9,996 bases of DNA from an uncultured Collinsella sp. (GCA_905207425.1 CAJLLB010000070.1:1-9996); one strand, 5' to 3'. Positions 1-5,957 are shown, counted from the stretch's first letter. Notes: generated by a model not told the origin, from the sequence alone. Program-made: numbers and translations.

Positions 1-468
1 ACCGTATGACGCCAATGCGAGCACCTCGGTCGACGAAAGCGGGACATCTTTGTCATCGATGCGTTTGTAGCTGCCACCTTGAGCGCCCCGCTCTATGACA
101 TAACAAGGCTTGCTCGACGGGTCGAGGTCCTCAATCGTGATGACCAGAACCACGGTGCCCTGGAGCTCCACGCGCTCAATGGTGTATTTGGGCGGATTGG
201 CCAGCTTTCCGCGACCGCCGGCATCGCCCATGCCCGCCACGAATTGGTTGAGCACTTTCTCGGTCTCAAAGTTTGCAACTGGGACAAAACCCGCGCGCTC
301 GCTCACTCCGAGTACGATGATGCCGCCGGCGGTGTTTGCGAAAGCGCTGACCGTTTCCCATACGTCGCGGGAAAGCGTCGTGGCGCTCTCCTTGACCTCG
401 ACGTTAAGATCGTCCGAGCCCATGCGCCTTAAAGACTCGAGCAGACCGGTCAGCTCGTTTTCGTTCAT
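1..468 (-). CDS. AlbA_2 / Schlafen-type putative DNA-binding protein, N-terminal part (runs off left edge)
   Basis: The first 156 residues are visible and the C-terminus lies beyond position 1. They match the AlbA_2 (Schlafen AlbA_2) fold: an early NVEVKES strand, then VWETVSAFANTAGGIIVLGVSE (the usual 'W.tvsAfANt.GG.i.lGV' core, about residues 37-58), then VELQGTVVLVITIEDLDPSSKPCYV and GGSYKRIDDKDVPLSS. Proteins of this type in Firmicutes and Actinobacteria are often annotated as ATP-binding proteins or transcriptional regulators. They usually carry a winged-helix C-terminus, which cannot be seen here. ATG at 468 is preferred over ATG at 474 because AGGA lies 7 bases before it but only 1-2 before the upstream ATG. 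The gene is followed upstream by a repeat-rich control region (521-765), which suggests autoregulation. The domain call is firm; the cellular role is unknown. Confidence 0.8.
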   Translation of the reverse strand, partial: MNENELTGLLESLRRMGSDDLNVEVKESATTLSRDVWETVSAFANTAGGIIVLGVSERAGFVPVANFETEKVLNQFVAGMGDAGGRGKLANPPKYTIERVELQGTVVLVITIEDLDPSSKPCYVIERGAQGGSYKRIDDKDVPLSSTEVLALASYG

Positions 469-520
469 CTGCATGTCCTTTCGCTCGGCCCGGCGGAGAA
501 TGCCACGAATAGATTTCCTT

Positions 521-593
521 CGTCTCTCAGTTATCTCTCGTAATTATCTCTCATCTTTCTGCTATCTCTCATATTAGAGATAAGTGAGAGATG
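521..593. repeat. Octamer cluster 1 (TATCTCTC block), proximal to the AlbA_2 gene
   Basis: TATCTCTC occurs at 532-539, 545-552 and 563-570, with start-to-start steps of 13 and 18. Reverse-oriented copies follow: AGAGATA at 576-582 and GAGAGAT at 586-592. Copies at 563 and 576 form an imperfect palindrome around ATAT. The block sits 53-125 bases upstream of the AlbA_2 start. It reads like a multi-site operator for a DNA-binding protein, plausibly the AlbA_2 protein itself. That assignment is inference. Confidence 0.7.
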
Positions 594-652
594 AAAGAAA
601 AGATGTGTGTCATCTGTTTCATTTAAACATGTTTTTGCTGGTAGAACAATCA

Positions 653-667
653 GTATTGAGACAATAC
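653..667. repeat. Perfect inverted repeat GTATTG-aga-CAATAC, nested in a larger palindrome
   Basis: GTATTG (653-658) and CAATAC (662-667) are perfect inverted repeats around AGA. An outer pair, CAATC (647-651) and GATTG (671-675), extends the symmetry to about 29 bp. It lies in AT-rich DNA midway between the two octamer clusters. It could be a separate operator or a small hairpin; no T-tract follows on either strand, so it is not a terminator. Confidence 0.5.
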
Positions 668-685
668 CATGATTGCTTGTCTCCT

Positions 686-765
686 TGCTGCTCAGTTATC
701 TCTCATATTTATCTCTCGTCTTTCAGTTATCTCTCATATTAGTGACGAATGAGAGATGAGAGATA
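686..765. repeat. Octamer cluster 2, a diverged second copy of cluster 1
   Basis: TATCTCTC occurs at 697-704, 710-717 and 728-735, repeating the 13 and 18 base steps of cluster 1. GAGAGAT at 751-757 and GAGAGATA at 758-765 follow in reverse orientation. The copies at 563 and 586 in cluster 1 and at 728 and 751 in cluster 2 are both 23 apart. The whole block is offset by 165 bases from cluster 1 and begins with the identical string CTCAGTTATCTCTC (526-539 and 691-704). The region 469-898 therefore holds no gene, only this repeat system and the PTS terminator. Confidence 0.7.
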
Positions 766-817
766 CGTGAGTAATGAACGAGCGTGGATTTTTGGACGGT
801 CGGGAAATCCCTCAAAC

Positions 818-853
818 AAAAAACGGGGCCGGCCTTACGCCGAACCCCGTTTT
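818..853 (-). terminator. Rho-independent terminator of the deglycase-IIC-IID transcript
   Basis: AAAACGGGG (820-828) pairs with CCCCGTTTT (845-853), giving a 9-bp stem with A/T flanks. Read on the minus strand the stem is followed by a T run (plus-strand A run 818-823). It lies about 45 bases beyond the IID stop codon. It could also act on plus-strand transcripts, since T residues flank the other side. Confidence 0.85.
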
Positions 854-898
854 CAAACGGTCAGTTAGTTATCCAACACGCGAGCATAGCGGTCAACA

Positions 899-1747
899 TT
901 ACGCCGCCGCGAACACTCCCAAGCCCGTTCCGATGATGCAGATCGCGAAGATACCAATAATAATCCAAATGGTCTTGACACCCTTTTTATAGAGGGCAAC
1001 GCAAGCGAACGTTGCCAGCAAGGGCAGCAGACCGGGGAAGATCGAATCGAACAGATCCTGCAGGACAATCTCCGAACCACCCACATCAAAGGTCAAAGCC
1101 GTGGACAGCGAGACCTGTGCCGCAATCATTGCGCCAATGACGGTCATTCCGAGAACGCCGGCAGCATGCGTCATGCGAGACATAAGGTTGTTCTCTTCGG
1201 ACTGCTGCAGGAACTTGGTTCCCAAATCGTATCCCAGATGGGCGGCGACGATACGCGTTGCAAAGTTAATCACCGAGTAGATGAGCGCGTACACGATGGG
1301 GCCGAGCGGGTTGCCCGTCGACGCGATGCCAATACCAATGCCGGCGGCGACCACGCGGAACGTACCCCAGTAGAACGAATCGCCAATGCCGGAAAGCGGT
1401 CCCATGAGGCCGACCTTCATGGCGTTAATCGAGGACGTGTCGAAGTTCTTATCGGCAGCCGCCTGCTCTTCCATCGAAACCGTTAGGCCGGCTACAAACG
1501 GAAGCACATGAGGCGTGATGTTAAAGAACTCGGTATGGCGATCAAGCGCCGCATAGTAATCGTCGTCGTTGGGATAGATCTTTCGCAGGGGCTTCTGAAT
1601 GGTGTACATGAAGCCCATTGCCATCATCTTGTCGTACGACTGCGAGCACTGGCTCGTAAACTGGCGAAGGAACATGCTCCGATACATATCGGGAGTCATA
1701 ATCGCGTCCTTCTTGGCCTCTTTGAGATCGGTGTTCTGGGTAGCCAT
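899..1747 (-). CDS. PTS system mannose/fructose/sorbose-family IID component (Amadori-compound PTS)
   Basis: 282 residues, normal for family IID subunits (ManZ, GfrD). IID and IIC together form the membrane channel of mannose-family permeases. Recognisable blocks are FLRQFTSQCSQSYDKMMAMGFMYTI near the N-terminus, RHTEFFNITPHVLPFVAGLTVSMEE (about residues 70-94), and the family signature GLMGPLSGIGDSFYWGTFR (about 112-130). Hydrophobic segments follow, including the last 25 residues. ATG at 1747 has a strong GAGGAGG eight bases upstream. The start overlaps the IIC stop codon by one base (TAATG), which implies translational coupling. It is the last gene of the unit, and a terminator follows. 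The substrate is inferred from the linked deglycase, not from this protein. Confidence 0.93.
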   Translation of the reverse strand: MATQNTDLKEAKKDAIMTPDMYRSMFLRQFTSQCSQSYDKMMAMGFMYTIQKPLRKIYPNDDDYYAALDRHTEFFNITPHVLPFVAGLTVSMEEQAAADKNFDTSSINAMKVGLMGPLSGIGDSFYWGTFRVVAAGIGIGIASTGNPLGPIVYALIYSVINFATRIVAAHLGYDLGTKFLQQSEENNLMSRMTHAAGVLGMTVIGAMIAAQVSLSTALTFDVGGSEIVLQDLFDSIFPGLLPLLATFACVALYKKGVKTIWIIIGIFAICIIGTGLGVFAAA

Positions 1748-2520
1748 TAGAAGTCCTCCTCTTCATCCTCGGCAACCGCCTGCGGACCGGCCGAGCCCTC
1801 GCGGAAGGCCAGGAGCAGTGCGACGCAAATGGCAGCTGCGGCAACACCGACAACGTCCATCTTGAGGTAGATGACCATAATGAATCCCAGGAACAGCCAG
1901 GGAAGAAGCTTGTTGTCGCCCATGGTCCTAATAAGAAGTGCGAAGCCGATGCAGACCATGACGCCGGATGCAACGTTGAGGCCGTCCATCACAAACTGCG
2001 GAATCGCGTTGAGCGCATTGTTGATGAGGTCGGCACCAAAGAACAGCGAGCAAAACACCAGCAGTGCAGACGGAATACCAATCGACAGCGGCACGACGGT
2101 CAGATGGTACAGGTTCGCCTTGGCAAGATCGCGATTTGCCAGAGCGGTCTCAATCTTCTTGCAGGCAAAGGCACCCGGAACGGCGTAGCAGAAGTTGCGC
2201 CACACCTGAAGGAAGACGGAGACGGGAAGGGCGAGCGCGACGGCAGTTGCCGTGCCCGTACCCGTAATGACGGCAAACGCGCAGCCAAGCACGCCGGAGG
2301 CATAGACCTCGGGAGGAACCGCCGCGCCGACCATGATGGCGCCCATGAACATGGACTCCAAAGCAGCGCCGACGATAACGCCCTGCTGGACATCGCCAAG
2401 GATCAAGCCGACAAACAGGCTTGTAAACAGCGGACGACCAAGCATCGTAATGCCAAATAATTGCTCGTCCATGGACGCAATAAATGCGACCAGTGCAACT
2501 AGAAGATACTGGACAACCAT
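1747..2520 (-). CDS. PTS system mannose/fructose/sorbose-family IIC component
   Basis: A polytopic membrane protein of 257 residues, typical for IIC (ManY, GfrC), which carries the sugar-binding translocation path together with IID. The family core is plain: FGITMLGRPLFTSLFVGLILGDVQQGVIVGAALESMFMGAIMVGAAVPPEVYASGVLG, followed by several hydrophobic helices. The reading frame also opens with TTG at 2529, but ATG at 2520 is chosen: GGGG lies nine bases before it and directly abuts the TTG. The C-terminus is an acidic tail, AEDEEEDF, much like the VEEEEF end of the EIIA of this locus. Upstream lies an 81-base gap from the deglycase stop containing a perfect 13-bp hairpin. Membrane role certain, substrate inferred. 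Confidence 0.93.
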   Translation of the reverse strand: MVVQYLLVALVAFIASMDEQLFGITMLGRPLFTSLFVGLILGDVQQGVIVGAALESMFMGAIMVGAAVPPEVYASGVLGCAFAVITGTGTATAVALALPVSVFLQVWRNFCYAVPGAFACKKIETALANRDLAKANLYHLTVVPLSIGIPSALLVFCSLFFGADLINNALNAIPQFVMDGLNVASGVMVCIGFALLIRTMGDNKLLPWLFLGFIMVIYLKMDVVGVAAAAICVALLLAFREGSAGPQAVAEDEEEDF

Positions 2521-2541
2521 TTCGATCAACCCCAGAAACAG

Positions 2542-2580
2542 GTCTGCAGGCGAGGCGTTCTGCGCAGCTCGCCTGCAGAC
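2542..2580 (-). other. Strong intergenic hairpin between deglycase and IIC genes
   Basis: GTCTGCAGGCGAG (2542-2554) is a perfect inverted repeat of CTCGCCTGCAGAC (2568-2580). The stem can extend inward by GCG/CGC across a two-base bulge. There is no T-tract after it in the direction of transcription, so it is probably not a terminator. In a polycistronic message it could protect upstream RNA from 3' decay or mark a cleavage site, setting deglycase against IIC-IID levels. The structure is seen; the role is inference. Confidence 0.7.
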
Positions 2581-2601
2581 AACCTCAGCAATTTGAGAGG
2601 A

Positions 2602-3660
2602 TTAGTAGTTCATCTGATGATAGTAACGACGCGTGGTGAGCGGGTGGTTACGGACGTGCTCGAGATGGCAGCTCAGACGCTCGGTGATGGTGTAGGTGAC
2701 CATCGGGGAGACGATCTTGCGGAACTCGGGGTCGCTGAACGGCAGCTCGACCTCGGCGGTGTCGAACTTGTTCACGCGGACATGGACGCCCTTCTCGTCG
2801 GCGAGCATGTGAGTGAAGTTGTCCACGCGGTCCATGAGTTTACGGGTGTCGTCCTCGCCGTAGAGCATGATGAGGCTCGTGCCCTCCTCGCAGAGTTCGA
2901 TGGTGCCGTGGAAGAACTCGGCGGCGTGGATAGACTTGGTCTTGATCCACTGCATCTCCTCGAGAATGCACATAGCGTAGTCGTAGGCCTCACCCCAGAG
3001 CATGCCGGAGCCAATCACCATGTGGTAATCGGTGTCCTTGAAGTCCTCGGCCATGGCGGCGCAGCGCTCGTCCTGAGCGTCCTTGGCCTTGATGAGGTAC
3101 GGAGCGATGTTGCCGAACTCCTCCATGAAGGTGTCGTACTTGGGGAAGGCGCCGGCGTTCTTGAGGAAGCGGGCGACCAGCGTGATCTGGTAGGTGTAGA
3201 TGGCCTCGCACAGAACGTCGTCCTCGGCGAAGCTGAAGAACTTGTAATCGGCGTACTCAGTGGCCGGGGTGTTGTCGTTGGAGACATACATCAGCGTGCG
3301 GGCACCCTGCTCCTGGCAGAACTTGGCGGCCTCGATGATCTCGGGGGTGGTGCCGGTACGGGTGGAGAAGACGCAGACCGAGTCCTTGTTGAAGGTCTTG
3401 GGCGGGCATGCGAGGAACTCAGCGGCAATCTCGCAGTGGACGTCGACGTCGGCCGTGGTGGTCTCGACCCAATACGCCATCCGGCGCATGCGGGAGCTGC
3501 GGGGCGTGGTGCGGGTGGAGAATGTGCCGCCGCAGCCGATGAAGAAGATGTTGGAATAACCCTGCTCGCAGACCTTGTCCACGGCAGCCTCAATCTGAGG
3601 ACGGAGAGCGAGGGCATCGCTCACAACCTTCTCGTAACGAGGCTCATCGAAATTGAACAT
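2602..3660 (-). CDS. SIS-domain deglycase, fructoselysine/glucoselysine 6-phosphate type (FrlB/GfrF-like)
   Basis: 352 residues with two SIS (phosphosugar isomerase) lobes. Such enzymes split a 6-phosphorylated Amadori product into hexose 6-phosphate and free lysine. SIS lobe 1 starts at IFFIGCGG (about 38-45) and has the phosphate loop VFSTRTGTTPE. Lobe 2 contains YDYAMCILEEMQWIKTKSIHAAEFFHGTIEL, in which the Glu of HAAEF and the His of FHG match the catalytic pair described for FrlB/FraB enzymes. The C-terminus RNHPLTTRRYYHQMNY matches, from memory, the conserved end of Gram-positive FrlB. GGAG lies six bases before the ATG. Odd feature: after GCGG there is an Arg-rich stretch (TFSTRTTPRSSRMRR) about eight residues longer than I expect, and its DNA resembles that of the phosphate loop. 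The gene has its own promoter and heads the unit with IIC and IID. Exact substrate is not proven. Confidence 0.85.
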   Translation of the reverse strand: MFNFDEPRYEKVVSDALALRPQIEAAVDKVCEQGYSNIFFIGCGGTFSTRTTPRSSRMRRMAYWVETTTADVDVHCEIAAEFLACPPKTFNKDSVCVFSTRTGTTPEIIEAAKFCQEQGARTLMYVSNDNTPATEYADYKFFSFAEDDVLCEAIYTYQITLVARFLKNAGAFPKYDTFMEEFGNIAPYLIKAKDAQDERCAAMAEDFKDTDYHMVIGSGMLWGEAYDYAMCILEEMQWIKTKSIHAAEFFHGTIELCEEGTSLIMLYGEDDTRKLMDRVDNFTHMLADEKGVHVRVNKFDTAEVELPFSDPEFRKIVSPMVTYTITERLSCHLEHVRNHPLTTRRYYHQMNY

Positions 3661-3680
3661 CCCTTACTCCTAACTCACTT

Positions 3681-3701
3681 GGATGAACCCTTCATTCATC
3701 C
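3681..3701. promoter_or_regulatory. Inverted repeat in the deglycase leader
   Basis: GGATGAA (3681-3687) and TTCATCC (3695-3701) form a perfect 7-bp dyad with a 7-base spacer. It lies just downstream of the putative -10 element and upstream of the ribosome binding site, so it would be in the 5' leader of the deglycase transcript. It may be an operator or a small leader hairpin. No function can be assigned. Confidence 0.4.
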
Positions 3702-3707
3702 CATGAC

Positions 3708-3738
3708 GTTATAATACTTTATATAACTAACTATGCAA
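3708..3738 (-). promoter_or_regulatory. Putative promoter and operator for deglycase-IIC-IID
   Basis: On the minus strand TTGCAT (plus 3733-3738) is followed after 16 bases by TATTAT (plus 3711-3716), a reasonable -35/-10 pair about 50 bases before the deglycase start. A dyad, GTTATA (3708-3713) and TATAAC (3722-3727), overlaps the -10. It resembles motifs before EIIA and before the GntR gene, so it may be the regulator's site. The upstream terminator makes a promoter here necessary if the downstream genes are expressed independently of EIIA-EIIB. Confidence 0.5.
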
Positions 3739-3772
3739 GAACTATTTCAGATTTTTTTGATTTTTCTTTAAT

Positions 3773-3803
3773 AAAAAGCCCGCCGGTCAAATGATCGGCG
3801 GGC
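3773..3803 (-). terminator. Rho-independent terminator after EIIB, inside the PTS locus
   Basis: GCCCGCCG (3778-3785) pairs perfectly with CGGCGGGC (3796-3803) over a 10-base loop. On the minus strand the stem is followed by TTTTT and further T/A-rich DNA. It lies about 50 bases after the EIIB stop codon. It separates EIIA-EIIB from the deglycase-IIC-IID unit. It may be partly leaky, giving lower read-through into the permease genes. Confidence 0.88.
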
Positions 3804-3854
3804 CAAAGAAAGGAGGACCTAGTTAATAAATGCTAGACAATGGCATGTTTCCAG

Positions 3855-4328
3855 CTAGAAAACGTCCTTGGCAAGTACCTTTGAGTCATTGGGAACCTGA
3901 CGGATTTCGATAACCACGCCATCGTTGACAAGCTCTTGGATATGCTCGGCATCGGTTTCGGTCGCAAAGATCGCGGGGGTCGGATGAAGCGTGGTCTCGG
4001 GAGACTTTCGAGTTCCGCCCAGATTGATCTCCTTGATGTCTTTGCAACCCTTAGCAAGGCGATAGGCATCCTCGATCGTCTCGACAATGATAAACAGCGA
4101 ATACTTGTCGGTGACGCCGCTGTTGAGCGCCTCGATAGCAGCGTTTACGTCTTTTATGACGAGCTTCACGCCGTTGGGACGAGCTAGCCTCAATGCGGCT
4201 TTTCTCATGTCGTCTTTTGCCACGGCGTCGCTGGCACACAGGATGCAATCGACATCCAGCGCATGTGTCCAAGACATGGCGACCTGGCCGTGAATCAATC
4301 GGTAATCAACTCTCGTAAGCTTAATCAT
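3855..4328 (-). CDS. PTS system mannose/fructose/sorbose-family IIB component
   Basis: A cytoplasmic phosphotransfer subunit of 157 residues, the standard size for family IIB (GfrB, LevE, ManX C-domain). The N-terminal RVDYRLIHGQVAMSW contains the phosphorylated His13 of the family signature 'RvDxRLiHGQV'. It takes the phosphate from EIIA and passes it to the incoming sugar. Later blocks such as GVKLVIKDVNAAIEAL and EINLGGTRKSPETT also fit the family. ATG at 4328 is preferred over the in-frame ATG at 4337, because GGAG lies nine bases before the former and directly touches the latter. This also gives the usual MIKL start. The gene follows EIIA after about 70 bases and is followed by a terminator. 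Confidence 0.93.
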   Translation of the reverse strand: MIKLTRVDYRLIHGQVAMSWTHALDVDCILCASDAVAKDDMRKAALRLARPNGVKLVIKDVNAAIEALNSGVTDKYSLFIIVETIEDAYRLAKGCKDIKEINLGGTRKSPETTLHPTPAIFATETDAEHIQELVNDGVVIEIRQVPNDSKVLAKDVF

Positions 4329-4369
4329 CGTAATCATCTCCGCACGTAATAAAGGTAATGACAGGCGTG

Positions 4370-4384
4370 GCCCTTAGCTAGGGC
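4370..4384 (-). other. Small hairpin between EIIA and EIIB
   Basis: GCCCT (4370-4374) and AGGGC (4380-4384) flank the loop TAGCT in the EIIA-EIIB spacer. No T-tract follows, so termination is unlikely. It could tune message stability. The stem is short and may be accidental. Confidence 0.3.
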
Positions 4385-4399
4385 TCGAACCAGAACTAA

Positions 4400-4819
4400 C
4401 TAGAACTCTTCTTCTTCGACATCGGCAAGCATGTCCGCCGCCTCACAAAGCATGATAAACGAACGTGATCCCTCGACCGCAGCTTTGGCCTTGTCCGCAT
4501 CCAGGGAGTCCAGCTGTGTAGCCATTTCCACCAGCAGCGGCAAGTTCATTCCGGTGATCAACGTAAACGATCCGGCGGTCTGCCTCTGAATGAATTCGTT
4601 GTTTACAGAGCCGCCAAAGATGTCAGTCACGACAAACCAAGAGTCGGCAGGGTCCTTCGACTCCATCCAAGCATCGATAAGCGCTGCGACATCCCTCGTG
4701 TCGTCATCGACATAGGCGCACAGACACTCGATTCGGTCGTTGGCGCCCATCAGGATCTCGAGAGAGCTCTTCATACCTTGGGCGAGATAACCATGACTCG
4801 CTAGCAATATCTTATTCAT
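4400..4819 (-). CDS. PTS system mannose/fructose/sorbose-family IIA component
   Basis: 139 residues, the usual length for a stand-alone mannose-family EIIA (GfrA, LevD). The start NKILLASHGYLAQGMKSSLEIL carries the active-site His9 in the SHG motif, which receives phosphate from HPr. TDIFGGSVNNEF (about residues 65-76) and ITGMNLPLLVEM (about 88-99) are the other family landmarks. GGAG lies four bases before the ATG. The protein ends in the acidic tail VEEEEF. It is the first structural gene of the locus, transcribed towards EIIB, and is separated from the upstream GntR gene by a terminator and its own AT-rich promoter region. Confidence 0.93.
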   Translation of the reverse strand: MNKILLASHGYLAQGMKSSLEILMGANDRIECLCAYVDDDTRDVAALIDAWMESKDPADSWFVVTDIFGGSVNNEFIQRQTAGSFTLITGMNLPLLVEMATQLDSLDADKAKAAVEGSRSFIMLCEAADMLADVEEEEF

Positions 4820-4843
4820 AGTTCTCCAATATCAATAAGACGT

Positions 4844-4874
4844 ACTATATTGTCATAACAAAGTATATAAGCAA
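4844..4874 (-). promoter_or_regulatory. Putative promoter/operator region for EIIA-EIIB
   Basis: On the minus strand TTGCTT (plus 4869-4874) precedes TATAGT (plus 4844-4849) with a rather long 19-base spacer, so the promoter call is weak. The plus-strand string TATATTGT (4846-4853), followed after four bases by ACAA, is shared with the GntR upstream region (5721-5728). This suggests a common regulator site. Confidence 0.4.
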
Positions 4875-4924
4875 TTTCCTTTTTGCGGTGCGTTAATTCT
4901 CTAATTCCGCGAACGGTAACAATT

Positions 4925-4961
4925 GGTCGGTAAAACGGCCGCTCCTTTTACAGACCGGCCG
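4925..4961 (-). terminator. Probable terminator of the GntR transcript
   Basis: Two mutually exclusive stems can form just after the GntR stop codon. CGGCCG at 4936-4941 pairs with CGGCCG at 4956-4961, and on the minus strand this stem is followed by TTTT. Alternatively an 11-bp stem with one mismatch joins 4925-4935 and 4946-4956. The first is the better terminator; the T-tract is short. Confidence 0.5.
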
Positions 4962-4968
4962 CCCTTGC

Positions 4969-5673
4969 TTACAGATAGAACTTCAGTCGCTCGGTGCAGT
5001 ACACCTGACGGGAGATGAAAAGCGGCTCGCCGCTTGGAGCATAACGTCTATCGACAAACAGAAGCAGCGGAGAGTGCAGCTCCACGTTAAGGTATGCCGC
5101 CTCGAGCTCGCTCGCATAGCAGACCTCGAGCGTACGCGTGTTGGGGCCCATCTTGATCCCCTGGCGATCGAGTACCGCCATCAGCGAATCCTCGAGGGAT
5201 TCATGCTCCAAAAAAGAAAGCGCAGCGGAATAGCTATTGGTTTCCAGCATCGTGGGCTTGTCATCCACAAGGCGCAGACGACGACTACGCAATACCTTTT
5301 GGGTATCGTCTACGCCCAGGAACTTCGCGTCTCGCAGGCTTGGGAAGTCCCAGCCCATTGCGAGAACCCTGCTAGACGCCTGTTTTCCCGCAAGCTGGCA
5401 CGAATGGGTAAAGCTCTCACGGTCGTCCGCGGCATACATCTGTGTGTCCGACGAAACGTACGTGCCCTTGCCGCGGGCCCTCTCAACAAGCCCAGCATCT
5501 TCCATTTCTTTAATTGCGGAGCGAACCGTTATTCGGCTCACGCCAAATTGCTCGATGAGCTCCGCCTCGGTCGGGAGCTTATCTCCCGGGCGGTACGTGC
5601 CGTTGGCGATCGAATCAGAAAGCGCACGAACAATCTGTTTGTACAGGGGGATAACGCTATTTGTTTCAACCAT
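4969..5673 (-). CDS. GntR/HutC-family transcriptional regulator with UTRA effector domain
   Basis: 234 residues. Residues 9-73 form the GntR winged helix: PLYKQIVRALSDSIANGTYRPGDKLPTEAELIEQFGVSRITVRSAIKEMEDAGLVERARGKGTYV, with the usual recognition helix after GVSR. The rest (about 85-234) is a UTRA ligand-binding domain of the HutC subfamily, ending DRRYAPSGEPLFISRQVYCTERLKFYL. It most likely senses the transported compound or its phosphate and controls the adjacent PTS-deglycase units, as FrlR-like regulators do. That target is inferred from adjacency and shared upstream motifs. ATG at 5673 is taken as start because AAGG lies ten bases before it; ATG at 5682, one base after AAGG, would add three residues. 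Confidence in family is high and in ligand low. Confidence 0.9.
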   Translation of the reverse strand: MVETNSVIPLYKQIVRALSDSIANGTYRPGDKLPTEAELIEQFGVSRITVRSAIKEMEDAGLVERARGKGTYVSSDTQMYAADDRESFTHSCQLAGKQASSRVLAMGWDFPSLRDAKFLGVDDTQKVLRSRRLRLVDDKPTMLETNSYSAALSFLEHESLEDSLMAVLDRQGIKMGPNTRTLEVCYASELEAAYLNVELHSPLLLFVDRRYAPSGEPLFISRQVYCTERLKFYL

Positions 5674-5717
5674 ATCAACCATACCTTTGCAAGGAATCAG
5701 CAGCTTATAGATAGATG

Positions 5718-5763
5718 AGTTATATTGTATTAGAACTTTTTAGGAGTCCATATATTTCCTAAA
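5718..5763. promoter_or_regulatory. Putative operator dyads upstream of the GntR gene
   Basis: AGTTATA (5718-5724) and TAGAACT (5731-5737) form a dyad with one mismatch. TTTAGGA (5739-5745) and TCCTAAA (5757-5763) form a perfect 7-bp dyad immediately beside it. Both fall 45-90 bases upstream of the GntR start, where its promoter should lie, and suit autoregulation. A TACAAT or TATAAC -10 is possible on the minus strand, but no convincing -35 is seen. Confidence 0.4.
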
Positions 5764-5899
5764 TGATTCGGTAAACGGGGTGTTATTTCACTTTAGCGGG
5801 ATGCAGCGGCTAACCGCCCGCGGCATTCGTTATCAACCTAGCTAGGCTAGTCCACCCACATCGTCTCCAGTTCGCCGCAGAGCCGCGGCCCCATATGGG

Positions 5900-5905
5900 T
5901 ATACT
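5900..5905 (+). promoter_or_regulatory. Candidate -10 element before the M16C peptidase gene
   Basis: TATACT lies about 50 bases before the chosen start of the peptidase gene. No good -35 hexamer is visible at the correct distance. The assignment rests on the single hexamer and position only. Confidence 0.25.
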
Positions 5906-5957
5906 CTCGAGGATTCGACTCGATTCGCCCCCGCTGGGGCGTCAAAGGAGACTGCAT

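Noticed and set aside
521..765. Possible CRISPR-like array
   Set aside because: The repeated units are only 8-10 bases, occur in both orientations and have 5-10 base gaps, so there are no repeat-spacer units; no cas gene is present.
774..992. Plus-strand open frame of 72 codons beginning in octamer cluster 2
   Set aside because: It runs through the terminator at 818-853 and into the antisense of the IID gene, and resembles no known protein.
3478..3540. Compensated frameshift as the cause of the odd Arg-rich segment in the deglycase
   Set aside because: Neither alternative frame gives a sequence more like the family; the similarity to the phosphate-loop DNA explains it better.
2593..3714. 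Plus-strand open frame of 373 codons opposite the deglycase
   Set aside because: It is the antisense shadow of a well supported SIS-domain gene, with low-complexity Val/Leu/Gly/Glu composition and no domain.
4365..4395. tRNA-like TTCGAGCCC string between EIIA and EIIB on the minus strand
   Set aside because: The flanking bases do not form a five-base-pair T stem and no acceptor or anticodon stem is visible.
5895..5957. Upstream ATG extending the M16C protein by 21 residues
   Set aside because: No ribosome binding site precedes it, it overlaps the candidate -10, and the extension has no signal peptide or family similarity, whereas 5958 has a clear AAAGGAG.
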